Shown here piece by piece: positions 8,001 through 15,192 of a stretch of DNA of 30,476 nucleotides. The notes below the pieces were generated by a model that saw only the letters and a list, made by a program, of their open reading frames with translations, made no database searches and was not told the origin of the DNA. The stretch covers positions 1-30,476 of the forward strand of contig UQVD01000013.1 in NCBI GenBank assembly GCA_900544385.1, written 5' to 3'. Source of the DNA: an uncultured Collinsella sp. (GTDB lineage Bacteria > Actinomycetota > Coriobacteriia > Coriobacteriales > Coriobacteriaceae). The translations under genes and the position numbers were made by a program. Each line of letters starts with the position of its first letter. The first letter of the stretch is position 1.

Positions 8001-8035
8001 AAAAGACCCTGCAGCTCGCACTGCAGGGTCTTTTT
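8001..8035. terminator. Bidirectional intrinsic terminator between regulator and ridA
   Basis: A perfect 14-bp stem (8001-8014 with 8021-8034, 6-nt loop) has an A-run on its left arm and a T-run on its right arm. It can therefore end transcription of the plus-strand regulator and of the convergent minus-strand ridA. Confidence 0.93.
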
Positions 8036-8064
8036 GCATGTCATGTTTAGTTGTTGCCAACGCC

Positions 8065-8442
8065 TTAGAGAGCGGCGACGACCTCGATCTCAACCAGACC
8101 GCCGGCCGGAAGGGCGGCAACCTGGAAAGCGCTGCGCGCGGGGAACGGGGCCTCGAACTTGGAGGCGTAGATCTCGTTCACGGCAGCGAAGTCGGCGATG
8201 TCGGCCAGGTAGACCGTGGTCTTGACGACATCGGCAAAGGTGGCGCCGGCAGCGGTCAGCAGAGCCTCGACGTTAGCAAGGGACTGCTTGGCCTGGGCCT
8301 CGACGCCCTCGGGCAGCTTGCCGGTTGCGGGGTCGATGCCCAGCTGGCCGGACAGGAACACCATGTTGCCGGTCTGGATACCGGGGGAATACGGGCCGAT
8401 GGCTGCGGGTGCGTTATCGGAAGACACGACGGTCTTGCTCAT
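8065..8442 (-). CDS. ridA: RidA family 2-iminobutanoate/2-iminopropanoate deaminase
   Basis: The product is a 125-residue cytoplasmic Rid-family protein, normally a trimer. It hydrolyses reactive imines/enamines such as 2-aminoacrylate to the keto acid and ammonia. Diagnostic residues are visible: Tyr18, the catalytic Arg103 in FPARSAF, and Glu118/Glu120 in GGLVEIEVVAAL. The ATG at 8442 follows AAGGAG by 6 nt; a frame open to 8517 runs into the promoter hairpin. RidA is a general detoxifier. Its place beside a purine cluster makes sense because the 2,3-diaminopropionate ammonia-lyase step reported for such clusters would release 2-aminoacrylate. That lyase is not in this window, so the link is inferred. 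Confidence 0.96.
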   Translation of the reverse strand: MSKTVVSSDNAPAAIGPYSPGIQTGNMVFLSGQLGIDPATGKLPEGVEAQAKQSLANVEALLTAAGATFADVVKTTVYLADIADFAAVNEIYASKFEAPFPARSAFQVAALPAGGLVEIEVVAAL

Positions 8443-8475
8443 GTTTTTCTCCTTACGATCAATTGAGAGAGCGTG

Positions 8476-8523
8476 AGCGCGGTGTTCACACCGGGAGGCA
8501 CAGTTCGGTCTGAACACCGCGCT
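8476..8523 (-). promoter_or_regulatory. 13-bp perfect hairpin at the predicted 5' end of the ridA mRNA
   Basis: AGCGCGGTGTTCA (8476-8488) and its exact reverse complement (8511-8523) flank 22 nt, inside which ACCG and CGGT can also pair. The right arm begins about 2 nt after the predicted ridA transcription start, so the transcript would start with this stem. It could be a 5' stabilising hairpin, a regulatory leader or a repressor operator. Confidence 0.6.
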
Positions 8524-8531
8524 TGATTGGG

Positions 8532-8560
8532 ATAGTACTCAAGGTTTCTGTTTGATGCAA
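8532..8560 (-). promoter_or_regulatory. Sigma-70-type promoter of ridA
   Basis: On the minus strand TTGCAT (8555-8560) and TACTAT (8532-8537) are separated by 17 nt. The predicted transcription start is near 8525, giving an ~80-nt leader that begins with the hairpin at 8476-8523. Confidence 0.65.
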
Positions 8561-8742
8561 GAATATTATCAGCTTGCGAGAATATTTTATCGCCCAACGG
8601 TTTCCCCGAACCGCTGAACGGTTCTCATGTGGAGCAGCCAGTCCAAGCTGCTGAAGACTTTGTCCTGCTTAGGCTGCGGGCATCGTCCATCGCAGCGACG
8701 CCACTATACTTTTGAATATCTGAGCATTTTGAAAGGCAGGAT
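8561..8742 (+). other. Upstream region of the U32-family gene
   Basis: This stretch contains two small perfect hairpins, GAACCG/CGGTTC (8608-8624) and AGCAGC/GCTGCT (8633-8652). A possible -10 box TATACT lies at 8705-8710 without a convincing -35. The U32 ribosome-binding site is at about 8731-8740. No gene is visible. Confidence 0.4.
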
Positions 8743-11238
8743 ATGACCGCAACCGCCAGCCGAACCACTAACCGCAGGCCCGAGCTTTTGGCCCCCGCCG
8801 GAGGCCCGGAGCCCTTTGCCGCCGCGCTCGCCGCCGGGGCAGACGCCATCTACTGCGGCATGGGCAGCTTCAACGCCCGCCGCAAGGCAACCAACTTTAC
8901 CGACGAGGCCTTTGAGCAAGCCTGCCGCGCCGCGCATCTAGCCGGGTCGCGCGTCTACGTCACGGTCAACATCGTCATCAAGCAGTCCGAGATGGGCGAT
9001 GCACTGCAGCTCATTCATCGCTGCTCCACGCTGGGCGCCGATGCCTTCATTATCCAGGACTGGGGTCTGTTCTTTGAGGTCAAGCGCACCATGCCCGGCA
9101 TCGAGACACATATCTCGACCCAGGCGAACATCCACGACGACCGCGGAACCCTTTGGTGCCGTGAGCAGGGCGCCGACCGCGTGACTCTCTCGCGCGAGCT
9201 CTCCATCGACGAAATCGCCGCCATTCACGACGCCGCGCCCGATGTGGACCTTGAGGTCTTCAGCCATGGCGCCATCTGCTTTTGCTACTCGGGCCTATGC
9301 CTGCTCTCGAGTTTTGCCATGGCGGGCCGCTCGGCCAACCGCGGCATGTGCGCTCAGCCCTGTCGCCTGCCTTACGAGCTGATCAACGAGAACGGCCGCT
9401 CGCTCTCCCCCGCCGGTCGCGGGCGCGCGCTGTGCCCGCGCGACACCAACACGTCGCAGCTTGTTCGCCGTCTGTATGACGCCGGCGCCGCATCGCTCAA
9501 GCTCGAGGGCCGCATGAAGGCCCCCGATTACGTGTATTCCATCGTCGACGTGTACCGTCATCAGATTGATGACATGCTTGCCGATGTTTCGACCTCTAAG
9601 GATGAGGATGCCGCCCGCCAGCGCCAGCTCAAGCGCTGCTTTAATCGCGACTTTACGCACGCCTACCAGGATGGCACCTCTGGCGACGAGATGATGAGCT
9701 ACGAGCGCTCCAACAACCGCGGCCAGATTGTGGGCACGGTGCTGGGCAGTCGCCTGGCCAACCGCGATGTACGCGGACTCAAGCCCGACGATCGCCGTCG
9801 CCGCGCCGCCATCGCCCGCATTGAGCTGTTTGAGCCCGTGGGCAAGGGCGACCTGCTGGAGCTTCGCCACGATAACGAATTTGACCAGTTCCTGACCACC
9901 ATTGCCGCCGATGATGCCGCCGCGGGCGACATCATCGAATGCCGCGTGCCCCGCAGCATGCCCGAGGGTTGCCGCGTCCGCGTGATTCGCAGTCAGCGTG
10001 CCATCGACGCCGCCGGCGCCGCGCTCAAGCGCGATGTGCTGCGCCGCCGCGCCGTAGACGTGTCCGTTGTGGCGCGTCTGGGCGAGCCGTTTGCCGTTGC
10101 GCTCACCTGTTGCGACGATCCTTCGCTTACGGCCACGGCCACGGGCTTTACCGTCGAGGCTGCCAAGACCCGCGCCGTCGAGGCATCCGATCTGGTTGAG
10201 CACGTCGGGCGCATGGGCTCCTCTCCCTTTGAGGCCGCAAGCTTTGACGTTTCGCTCGACGCCGGCTGCGGTATGGGCTTTTCCGCCGTGCACAAGGTGC
10301 GCGCCGCCGCTTGTAAGGCGCTGGAAGAGGCCATTCTGGCACCGTACGAGGAGCGCGCGAAAACGCTCGAGCTGCCGGCGATTGTAACCAGTGATTCCCG
10401 CCCCGCGCCCGAGCACTACCGCGATGAGCCGCAGATCTGCGCCACCGTCACCTCGCTCGAGGCCGCCGAAGCCGCTCGCGCCGAGGGTGCAACGCGCATC
10501 AATATGACCACCGACGCGCTCGATGCGGCCGAGCTCTCCCCCGCCGATGCATTTGAGCAGGGCATCGTACCCGTGCTCGACGAGGTCTGCCGCGCCGTTG
10601 ACCACGTACGCGTCGACCCGTGGGTTGTTGCCGGCGCCACGGTCGCTATTGGCAACATCTCTGAGCTTGCCCTGGCCGCCCAGGTTGGCGCCACGGCCGA
10701 GATTCGCTCTTGCCTGCCGGTGCACAACACGCCCTGCATGGAGGCGCTTGCCGAGCGCGGAGCCAGTGCGTTTTGGCTCTCGCCCGAGATCACGCTCGAC
10801 GAGATTGTCTCGCTCGGCGCCGCCGCGCCCGCGGCTCTGGGCATCACCGTCTTTGGCCGCCCGCGCGTTATGACGAGCGAGCACTGCATCCTGCAGGTGG
10901 CCAATGGCTGCATCCACGATTGCGCCAACTGCCGCCTGCGCGCCCGCAAGCTGTCGCTCAAGAATATCGACGGCAAGGTCATGCCCGTGCGCACCGACAT
11001 CCATGGCCGCTCTCGCTTGTACGATGCCTACCCCATCGACCTTACGCCGCAGGTACCGCAGTTGCTCGACGCCGGCGTCCGTCGTCTTATGGTCGACGGA
11101 ACCTTGCTCGAGGCCGATGAGATTGGCCGTGCCGTCGCTCGCGTCCGTCGCGCCGTCGAGGCAGCTCAAGCCGGCCGCAAGCCCGCCGCCCGTCTGCGCG
11201 GAGCAACCTCGGGCTGCATGTTTGTGGGAATCAGTTAA
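8743..11238 (+). CDS. U32 family peptidase-like protein (RlhA-type RNA hydroxylation protein, long form)
   Basis: The product has 831 residues. The N-terminal U32 barrel opens with ELLAPAGGPEPFAAAL (14-29) and contains the family signature EVFSHGAICFCYSGLCLLS (171-189), with further cysteines in RGMCAQPCR (200-208). A large insert and a second barrel-like half follow, as in E. coli RlhA and related long U32 proteins with the DUF3656 region. A C-terminal cysteine group GCIHDCANCR lies near 724-733. Family knowledge: RlhA hydroxylates 23S rRNA and TrhO/TrhP-like proteins hydroxylate tRNA, while older annotations call them collagenase-like peptidases. Protease activity is doubtful. The ATG has AAAGGCAGG just upstream. 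An rRNA/tRNA-modifying pseudouridine synthase follows after 15 nt, which supports an RNA-modification role. Confidence 0.88.
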   Translation: MTATASRTTNRRPELLAPAGGPEPFAAALAAGADAIYCGMGSFNARRKATNFTDEAFEQACRAAHLAGSRVYVTVNIVIKQSEMGDALQLIHRCSTLGADAFIIQDWGLFFEVKRTMPGIETHISTQANIHDDRGTLWCREQGADRVTLSRELSIDEIAAIHDAAPDVDLEVFSHGAICFCYSGLCLLSSFAMAGRSANRGMCAQPCRLPYELINENGRSLSPAGRGRALCPRDTNTSQLVRRLYDAGAASLKLEGRMKAPDYVYSIVDVYRHQIDDMLADVSTSKDEDAARQRQLKRCFNRDFTHAYQDGTSGDEMMSYERSNNRGQIVGTVLGSRLANRDVRGLKPDDRRRRAAIARIELFEPVGKGDLLELRHDNEFDQFLTTIAADDAAAGDIIECRVPRSMPEGCRVRVIRSQRAIDAAGAALKRDVLRRRAVDVSVVARLGEPFAVALTCCDDPSLTATATGFTVEAAKTRAVEASDLVEHVGRMGSSPFEAASFDVSLDAGCGMGFSAVHKVRAAACKALEEAILAPYEERAKTLELPAIVTSDSRPAPEHYRDEPQICATVTSLEAAEAARAEGATRINMTTDALDAAELSPADAFEQGIVPVLDEVCRAVDHVRVDPWVVAGATVAIGNISELALAAQVGATAEIRSCLPVHNTPCMEALAERGASAFWLSPEITLDEIVSLGAAAPAALGITVFGRPRVMTSEHCILQVANGCIHDCANCRLRARKLSLKNIDGKVMPVRTDIHGRSRLYDAYPIDLTPQVPQLLDAGVRRLMVDGTLLEADEIGRAVARVRRAVEAAQAGRKPAARLRGATSGCMFVGIS

Positions 11239-11253
11239 CCGAAAGGCTTACAC

Positions 11254-11913
11254 GTGAACGAAGAACCTCAAGTCCTCTACTGCGACGCCTGGCTCATGGC
11301 CATCGACAAGCCCGCCGGCATGATCGTCCACGGCGACGGCACCGGCGAGCGCACGCTCACCGACTACGCCAGCGACCTGCTGCTGGCGATGGGCGACGGC
11401 TTTGCCGCGACCGACATGCAGCCGCTCAATCGCCTGGACCGTGACACCACCGGCGTGGTGCTGTTCTCGCTCGACAAGCAGACGCAGCCCGCCTTTGACC
11501 AGATGATTATCGACCACGCTTTCGAAAAGCACTACCTGGCGCTGGCCGAGGGCAAGATCGACTGGAACGAGAAGCTCATCGACAAGCCCATCGCCCGCGA
11601 TCGCCACGATAGCCGCAAGATGCGTGTCGGCGCCAGCGGCAAGCCGTCACAGACGCGCGTGAAGGTGCTCAAGCGCCTTAAGAGCCGCCGAGGCCTGCCC
11701 GCGCGTTCGTATATCGATGTCGAGCTACTCACCGGCCGCAAGCACCAGATCCGCGTGCACCTGGCAAGCGAGCGCCATCCCCTGGTTGGCGACGACCTGT
11801 ACGGCACGCCGCGTCCTTGTGGCCTCATGCTTCACGCCCACAGCGTGTCCTTCACGCATCCCGTAACCGGCGAGCACATCCACATCGAAGCCCCCTGCCC
11901 CTGGGAGCCCTAA
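11254..11913 (+). CDS. RluA-family RNA pseudouridine synthase
   Basis: The product is a 219-residue cytoplasmic enzyme that isomerises uridine to pseudouridine in rRNA or tRNA. The catalytic aspartate is Asp62 in the RLDRDTTG motif (60-67). The family blocks KHYLALAEG and GRKHQIRVHLAS are present, and it ends HIEAPCPWEP. It lacks an S4 RNA-binding domain, as in the shorter RluA/TruC-like members. Translation starts at a GTG (11254) with GAAAGG upstream, 15 nt after the U32 gene, so the two are probably co-transcribed. The stop codon overlaps the left arm of a terminator-like repeat. The target uridine cannot be predicted. Confidence 0.93.
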   Translation: MNEEPQVLYCDAWLMAIDKPAGMIVHGDGTGERTLTDYASDLLLAMGDGFAATDMQPLNRLDRDTTGVVLFSLDKQTQPAFDQMIIDHAFEKHYLALAEGKIDWNEKLIDKPIARDRHDSRKMRVGASGKPSQTRVKVLKRLKSRRGLPARSYIDVELLTGRKHQIRVHLASERHPLVGDDLYGTPRPCGLMLHAHSVSFTHPVTGEHIHIEAPCPWEP

Positions 11914-11951
11914 ACCACCACAATGGGGACAGGCGCCTTCGCGGTGGTTTT
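11912..11951. repeat. Dispersed GGGGACAG-core hairpin, copy 1
   Basis: An 8-bp stem AAACCACC/GGTGGTTT (11912-11919 with 11943-11950) overlaps the pseudouridine synthase stop codon. The loop carries AATGGGGACAGGC. The same 22-nt block (11913-11934) recurs exactly at 12284-12305. The T-run after the stem lets it act as a terminator. Confidence 0.8.
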
Positions 11952-11981
11952 GCCGCAATGGTTCAACCGCGGTCCCAAAAC

Positions 11982-12199
11982 GTCTCGATCTGTAACAGTT
12001 AGAACCCATTTTCCGGTCTATCTGTTACAGATCGAGACATTCGAATCCCCCTCAAGGGAAAATCTCGATCTGTAACAGTAACTCGGCAAAATCGGTCCCA
12101 GATGTTACAGATTGAGACAAAGGAACGGCGCGGTTCGGAAGTATCTCAATCTGCAACACCTAGCCCACTTTTAACGGTCCAGTTGTTACAGACGTAGAC
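11982..12199. repeat. Array of three tandem ~80-bp palindromic units (six phased motif copies)
   Basis: A motif close to TCTCGATCTGTAACA occurs six times in strictly alternating orientation, starting at 11983, 12023, 12063, 12103, 12144 and 12184, that is every 40-41 bp. Pairs form hairpins: unit 1 is a perfect 17-bp stem (11982-11998 with 12022-12038), unit 2 is 15 bp with one G-U (12063-12077 with 12103-12117), and unit 3 is degenerate (12144-12158 with 12184-12198, 11 of 15). The three loops are themselves related (each has a GGTC near the right arm), while the 24-25-nt linkers between units differ. There is no open frame. It lies between convergent genes. Confidence 0.9.
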
Positions 12200-12216
12200 A
12201 AAACCGGTAGACAACG

Positions 12217-12252
12217 AAAGCGGCAACGCCCGTGATGGACGTTGCCGCTTTT
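12217..12252. terminator. Intrinsic terminator, likely bidirectional, between convergent genes
   Basis: A perfect 12-bp stem AAAGCGGCAACG/CGTTGCCGCTTT (12217-12228 with 12240-12251, 11-nt loop) is followed by a short T-run on both strands. It lies between the plus-strand pseudouridine synthase and the minus-strand DeoR-type gene. Confidence 0.85.
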
Positions 12253-12283
12253 CTATTGAGAAAACTACTCGGTTTCCATTTCT

Positions 12284-12318
12284 AACCACCACAATGGGGA
12301 CAGGCAGCTTTGTGGTGG
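12284..12318. repeat. Dispersed GGGGACAG-core hairpin, copy 2
   Basis: This carries the same 22-nt block as copy 1 (12284-12305). Its stem is CCACCACAA/TTGTGGTGG (12286-12294 with 12310-12318), 9 bp. It lies just downstream of the DeoR-type gene, as copy 1 lies just downstream of the pseudouridine synthase, so the two copies bracket the palindromic array. Confidence 0.8.
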
Positions 12319-12344
12319 CTTTGGCCTTAGCCCGTCCCCTGCTG

Positions 12345-13091
12345 TTAGACCGTGATGACGTTGTCCATTGCCCGGTACTTGGCGGGGACCTCGCCTGCGG
12401 TAATAATCGTTGCGTCGCGGAAGTCCGCGAACTTGACGGGCGCCACCATGCCAAATTTACTGGCGTCCGAGATTACGAAGCGTTTGGCCGTATGGCGCAT
12501 CGAGATACGCTTTACTTGCGCTTCCTCGATATCGGGCGCCGTGAAGCCCTGCTCGGCGGCAATGCCGTTAGAACCCCAAAAGCCACAGTTGAAGTTATAG
12601 CGGTCCAGGGTTGCCAAGGCATCGGGTCCGACGAGCGCCTCGGTCTCTGGCTTGAGCTCGCCGCCCAGCACAACGGTGCGCATGCCGCGCAAAGCGAGGT
12701 GCTGAGCGTGGAGCACGGAATCAGTCACATAGGTGACGCCCTCAAGGCGCGGAAGATGCTCGATGAGCTTGAGGGTCGTGGAGCCCGAATCGATATACAC
12801 AAAGCTATCGGGCTCCACAAGCGCCGCCGCACGGGCGCAGATACGCTCCTTGTCGTCGTTATGGAGATCGCTGCGCTCGCTGATCGTTAGGTCGCGCGTC
12901 ACGTGCGCGCGCTCAAGACTCGTCGCCCCACCGTGGACCTTGGCGATGCGGTGTGCGCGGTCGAGCGCCTGCAGGTCGCGCCGAATGGTAGACGCCGTCA
13001 CGCCCAGGGTATCGGCAAGCTCTGGCACAGTAACCGAGCCAGCCTGCTGCACCATCGACACAATCGCATTGAGCCTATCTTCCGCTAGCAT
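12345..13091 (-). CDS. DeoR-family transcriptional regulator
   Basis: The product has 248 residues. An N-terminal winged helix-turn-helix spans ~5-58 (VTVPELADTLGVTASTIRRDLQ at 20-41, then RIAKVHGGA). A DeoR C-terminal sensor domain with the phosphosugar-binding DSGSTT motif (~100-105) and GSNGI (~178) follows. These proteins usually repress sugar-catabolic genes and are released by a phosphorylated sugar. The start at 13091 follows the Gfo/Idh stop by 3 nt and its GAGGAGGAG site lies inside the end of that gene, so the two form a tight operon with coupled translation. The oxidoreductase partner suggests control of a polyol or sugar pathway. The effector is unknown. Confidence 0.93.
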   Translation of the reverse strand: MLAEDRLNAIVSMVQQAGSVTVPELADTLGVTASTIRRDLQALDRAHRIAKVHGGATSLERAHVTRDLTISERSDLHNDDKERICARAAALVEPDSFVYIDSGSTTLKLIEHLPRLEGVTYVTDSVLHAQHLALRGMRTVVLGGELKPETEALVGPDALATLDRYNFNCGFWGSNGIAAEQGFTAPDIEEAQVKRISMRHTAKRFVISDASKFGMVAPVKFADFRDATIITAGEVPAKYRAMDNVITV

Positions 13092-13094
13092 CGC

Positions 13095-14174
13095 TTACTC
13101 CTCCTCGGGGTACACGACTCCCCAATCGGCGCGAAGCTTGGTCATAAGCTTCATAACATCAGAAGCATAATCCAGCAGCTCGCGCTTAGAGTCGTCGCCG
13201 GCAACGACCTGCTCAAGATCGGCCATCTCATAGCAAAGGGCGTAAGCCTCGGTGCCGGCGTGGACCTCCTCGCGGTGGCCGTCCGCAGTCCACACGATGG
13301 TCGCGTGATCGGCGCGCGGATACTCGTTGACCTCGATATAGCACTTGTCGAAGCTAATAATCGAGCGCTTGGGTTGCTTGGAGTGGAGTGTGAGGCTCAC
13401 AACGCCCAGCTGCTGCTCGGCATTACGGCAGACGATGCCGCCCGCAACGTCAACGCCGGTCTCGCAGGTGTTGCCCAGCGAAATGACCTCAGCGGGCTGG
13501 CTTGCCATAAAGAGACGCATGACGGACAGGGCGTATACGCCAATATCGAGCATGGCACCGCCGGCGAGGTTGCGATTGTAGAATCGGTTGGTCAGGTCGC
13601 CGTACTCCTTGTAGCTACCAAAGTTGAGCTGAGCGAGGTTCATGCGGCCAAACTCGCCGGCATCCATGCGGCGGCGCAGCTCCTGATACAAAGGCATGTG
13701 GAGCACCGTGGTGGCGTCCATGAGGACCACGTTGTGCTCGTCGGCAATGGCGCGGGCCTCGTCAAGCTCAGCGGAATTGAGGGTAATGGCCTTCTCGCAG
13801 AGCACATGCTTACCGGCTGCCAGAGCGGATCGCAGGTAGGTGATGTGAGTGTTGTGCGGCGTGGTGATATAGACTGCGTCAATGTTCGGATCGGCGTAGA
13901 GGTCCTCGACCGTTTCATAGACCTTCTCAACGCCATACTGCTCTGCAAAAACTTGAGCCTTGGACAGTGTGCGGTTGGCAACGCCCGCAAGCTTGCGGCC
14001 GGCAAGAGCGAGAGACTGGGCCATCTGGTTGGCGATAACACCGCAACCGATCACAGCCCAGCGGAGCTCGGGAGCCGTAAAGATGTCGTTAGGGAACGGC
14101 TTGTCCTGGACCGAAGCAAATGCTGCTTTGGCGGCTGCCGCGGCGTCGAATGGAGCCTGCTTGGAATCTGCCAT
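13095..14174 (-). CDS. Gfo/Idh/MocA-family NAD(P)-dependent oxidoreductase
   Basis: The product has 359 residues. After a ~36-residue leader, the Rossmann motif AVIGCGVIANQMAQ (40-53) binds NAD(P). The family's catalytic Glu-Lys is in HVLCEKAITL (Glu127, Lys128), and TTPHNTHI (104-111) is the usual substrate-loop block. The C-terminal half (from ~160) is the open-faced sheet domain. Such enzymes oxidise or reduce sugars, inositols and related polyols. The ATG at 14174 has AGGAG about 8 nt upstream. It leads the operon with the DeoR-type gene. The specific substrate cannot be read from sequence. Confidence 0.92.
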   Translation of the reverse strand: MADSKQAPFDAAAAAKAAFASVQDKPFPNDIFTAPELRWAVIGCGVIANQMAQSLALAGRKLAGVANRTLSKAQVFAEQYGVEKVYETVEDLYADPNIDAVYITTPHNTHITYLRSALAAGKHVLCEKAITLNSAELDEARAIADEHNVVLMDATTVLHMPLYQELRRRMDAGEFGRMNLAQLNFGSYKEYGDLTNRFYNRNLAGGAMLDIGVYALSVMRLFMASQPAEVISLGNTCETGVDVAGGIVCRNAEQQLGVVSLTLHSKQPKRSIISFDKCYIEVNEYPRADHATIVWTADGHREEVHAGTEAYALCYEMADLEQVVAGDDSKRELLDYASDVMKLMTKLRADWGVVYPEEE

Positions 14175-14406
14175 TATGTGTCTCCTGTGTCATAGAACGT
14201 CTTGCATTTCTGACAGCTCTATATTCGCACAAACACGCGCGTCTGTGCGCGTTCTTGCGTATCTCACCGCTAAACGGTCATTATTGCCCCGTAAACGGCT
14301 CATATATACGCATAGGTGCGTAATTAAACGCAATCTAACGCGCATAAACGCGCACACAAGCAATTTATACAGCACGACCCGCTCATTTATGCTTACCCAG
14401 TTAGGG
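14175..14406 (-). promoter_or_regulatory. Upstream region of the oxidoreductase-DeoR operon with 10-bp-phased ACGC/GCGT half-sites
   Basis: ACGC starts at 14308, 14328, 14338 and 14348, and its complement GCGT starts at 14318. That gives five half-sites on one 10-bp grid, mostly within (T/A)AACGC(G/A). More ACGC/GCGT occur at 14235-14260, and TAAACGG occurs twice (14271 and 14292 area). A weak -10 TATAGA (minus strand, 14218-14223) lies downstream. DeoR-type repressors often use short direct repeats, so this is a candidate operator for the operon's own regulator. Confidence 0.45.
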
Positions 14407-14435
14407 TACTCATTTAAGTCTGTCCCCAATGAGTA
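14407..14435. repeat. Dispersed GGGGACAG-core hairpin, copy 3 (different arms)
   Basis: A perfect 8-bp stem TACTCATT/AATGAGTA (14407-14414 with 14428-14435) has a loop with GTCTGTCCCC, that is GGGGACAGAC on the minus strand. The loop core is shared with the copies at 11912 and 12284 but the arm sequence differs. Confidence 0.65.
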
Positions 14436-14442
14436 GGGATAG

Positions 14443-14478
14443 AAAAAGACCCGGGTGCCGTGGGGCATCCGGGCCTTT
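14443..14478 (-). terminator. Intrinsic terminator after rplX
   Basis: Read on the minus strand, arms 14464-14475 and 14448-14459 form a 12-bp GC-rich stem with one mismatch (GGCCCGGATGCC with GGCACCCGGGTC) and a 4-nt loop. Five U follow (14443-14447). It ends the ribosomal-protein transcript 27 nt past the rplX stop. Confidence 0.9.
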
Positions 14479-14504
14479 GCTAGCAACTTGATGTTGCGGG
14501 CAGC

Positions 14505-14810
14505 TTAGAACTTGTGGCCGCACTTCTTGCAGACGCGCAGCTTGTTCTTGCCGTCCTTCTCGTGACCGACGCGGGTAACCTTACCGCACTCGGGGCAGAC
14601 GAGATTGACGTTGGAGGCATCGATGGGAGCCTCCTGCGAAACGATGCCGCCCTGCTGGTTGGCAGCGTTGGGCTTGACGGCCTTCTTGACGACCGAAACG
14701 CCCTCGACAACGACCTTGTTCTCGGCGGGGAGAGCACGCAGGACAACGCCCTGCTTGCCGCGATCCTTACCAGAGAGAACCTGGACCTTATCGCCCTTCT
14801 TGATATACAT
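14505..14810 (-). CDS. rplX: 50S ribosomal protein L24
   Basis: The product is a 101-residue assembly-initiating protein of the large subunit. It has the KOW motif KKGDKVQVLSGKDRGKQG (4-21). It is the zinc-ribbon form, with Cys pairs CPEC (~74-77) and CKKC (~94-97) near the C-terminus. It starts 13 nt after rplN. It is the last gene of this block: the terminator at 14443-14478 follows where rplE is expected in most bacteria. Confidence 0.98.
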   Translation of the reverse strand: MYIKKGDKVQVLSGKDRGKQGVVLRALPAENKVVVEGVSVVKKAVKPNAANQQGGIVSQEAPIDASNVNLVCPECGKVTRVGHEKDGKNKLRVCKKCGHKF

Positions 14811-14823
14811 ATATCTCCCCTAA

Positions 14824-15192
14824 CTACAGGGTCTCGGGAGCGAGCGAGACGATCTTCATGTACTTCTTGTCACGAAGCTCGCGAGCGACGGGCCCGAAGA
14901 TACGGGTGCCGACGGGCGAACCATCGTTGTTGATGACAACGCAGGCGTTCTCATCAAAGCGAATGTAGGAGCCATCCTTGCGGCGGATCTCCTTAACGGT
15001 GCGAACGACGACGCAACGGACAACGTCCTTCTTCTTGACGTTGGCGCCAGGGGTAGCCTCCTGGACAGCACCGATGAACACATCGCCGATGCCTGCATAA
15101 CGACGCTTGGAACCGCCAAGCACCTTGATGCAGCGAATCTTGCGAGCGCCGGAGTTGTCGGCGACGTTCAGCATGGTTTGCATCTGAATCAT
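14824..15192 (-). CDS. rplN: 50S ribosomal protein L14
   Basis: The product is a 122-residue protein of the 50S subunit. It begins MIQMQTMLNVADNSGARKIRCIKVLGGS, with the usual TMLNVADNSGA block, and ends SLAPETL. The length is standard. The ATG at 15192 follows a GGAGGAACATC-type site on the minus strand. It is separated from rpsQ by 118 nt, unusually far for this operon, and that gap is structured. Confidence 0.98.
   Translation of the reverse strand: MIQMQTMLNVADNSGARKIRCIKVLGGSKRRYAGIGDVFIGAVQEATPGANVKKKDVVRCVVVRTVKEIRRKDGSYIRFDENACVVINNDGSPVGTRIFGPVARELRDKKYMKIVSLAPETL

Noticed and set aside
9295..11169. Long minus-strand open frame opposite the U32 gene, and similar frames opposite fab/acc genes
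   Set aside because: The products are compositionally biased with no recognisable domain; the plus-strand U32 and minus-strand fab/acc proteins have full family signatures.
11982..12199. CRISPR array
   Set aside because: The repeats are ~15-17 nt, alternate in orientation and degrade from unit to unit; the loops are related to one another, and no cas gene is present.
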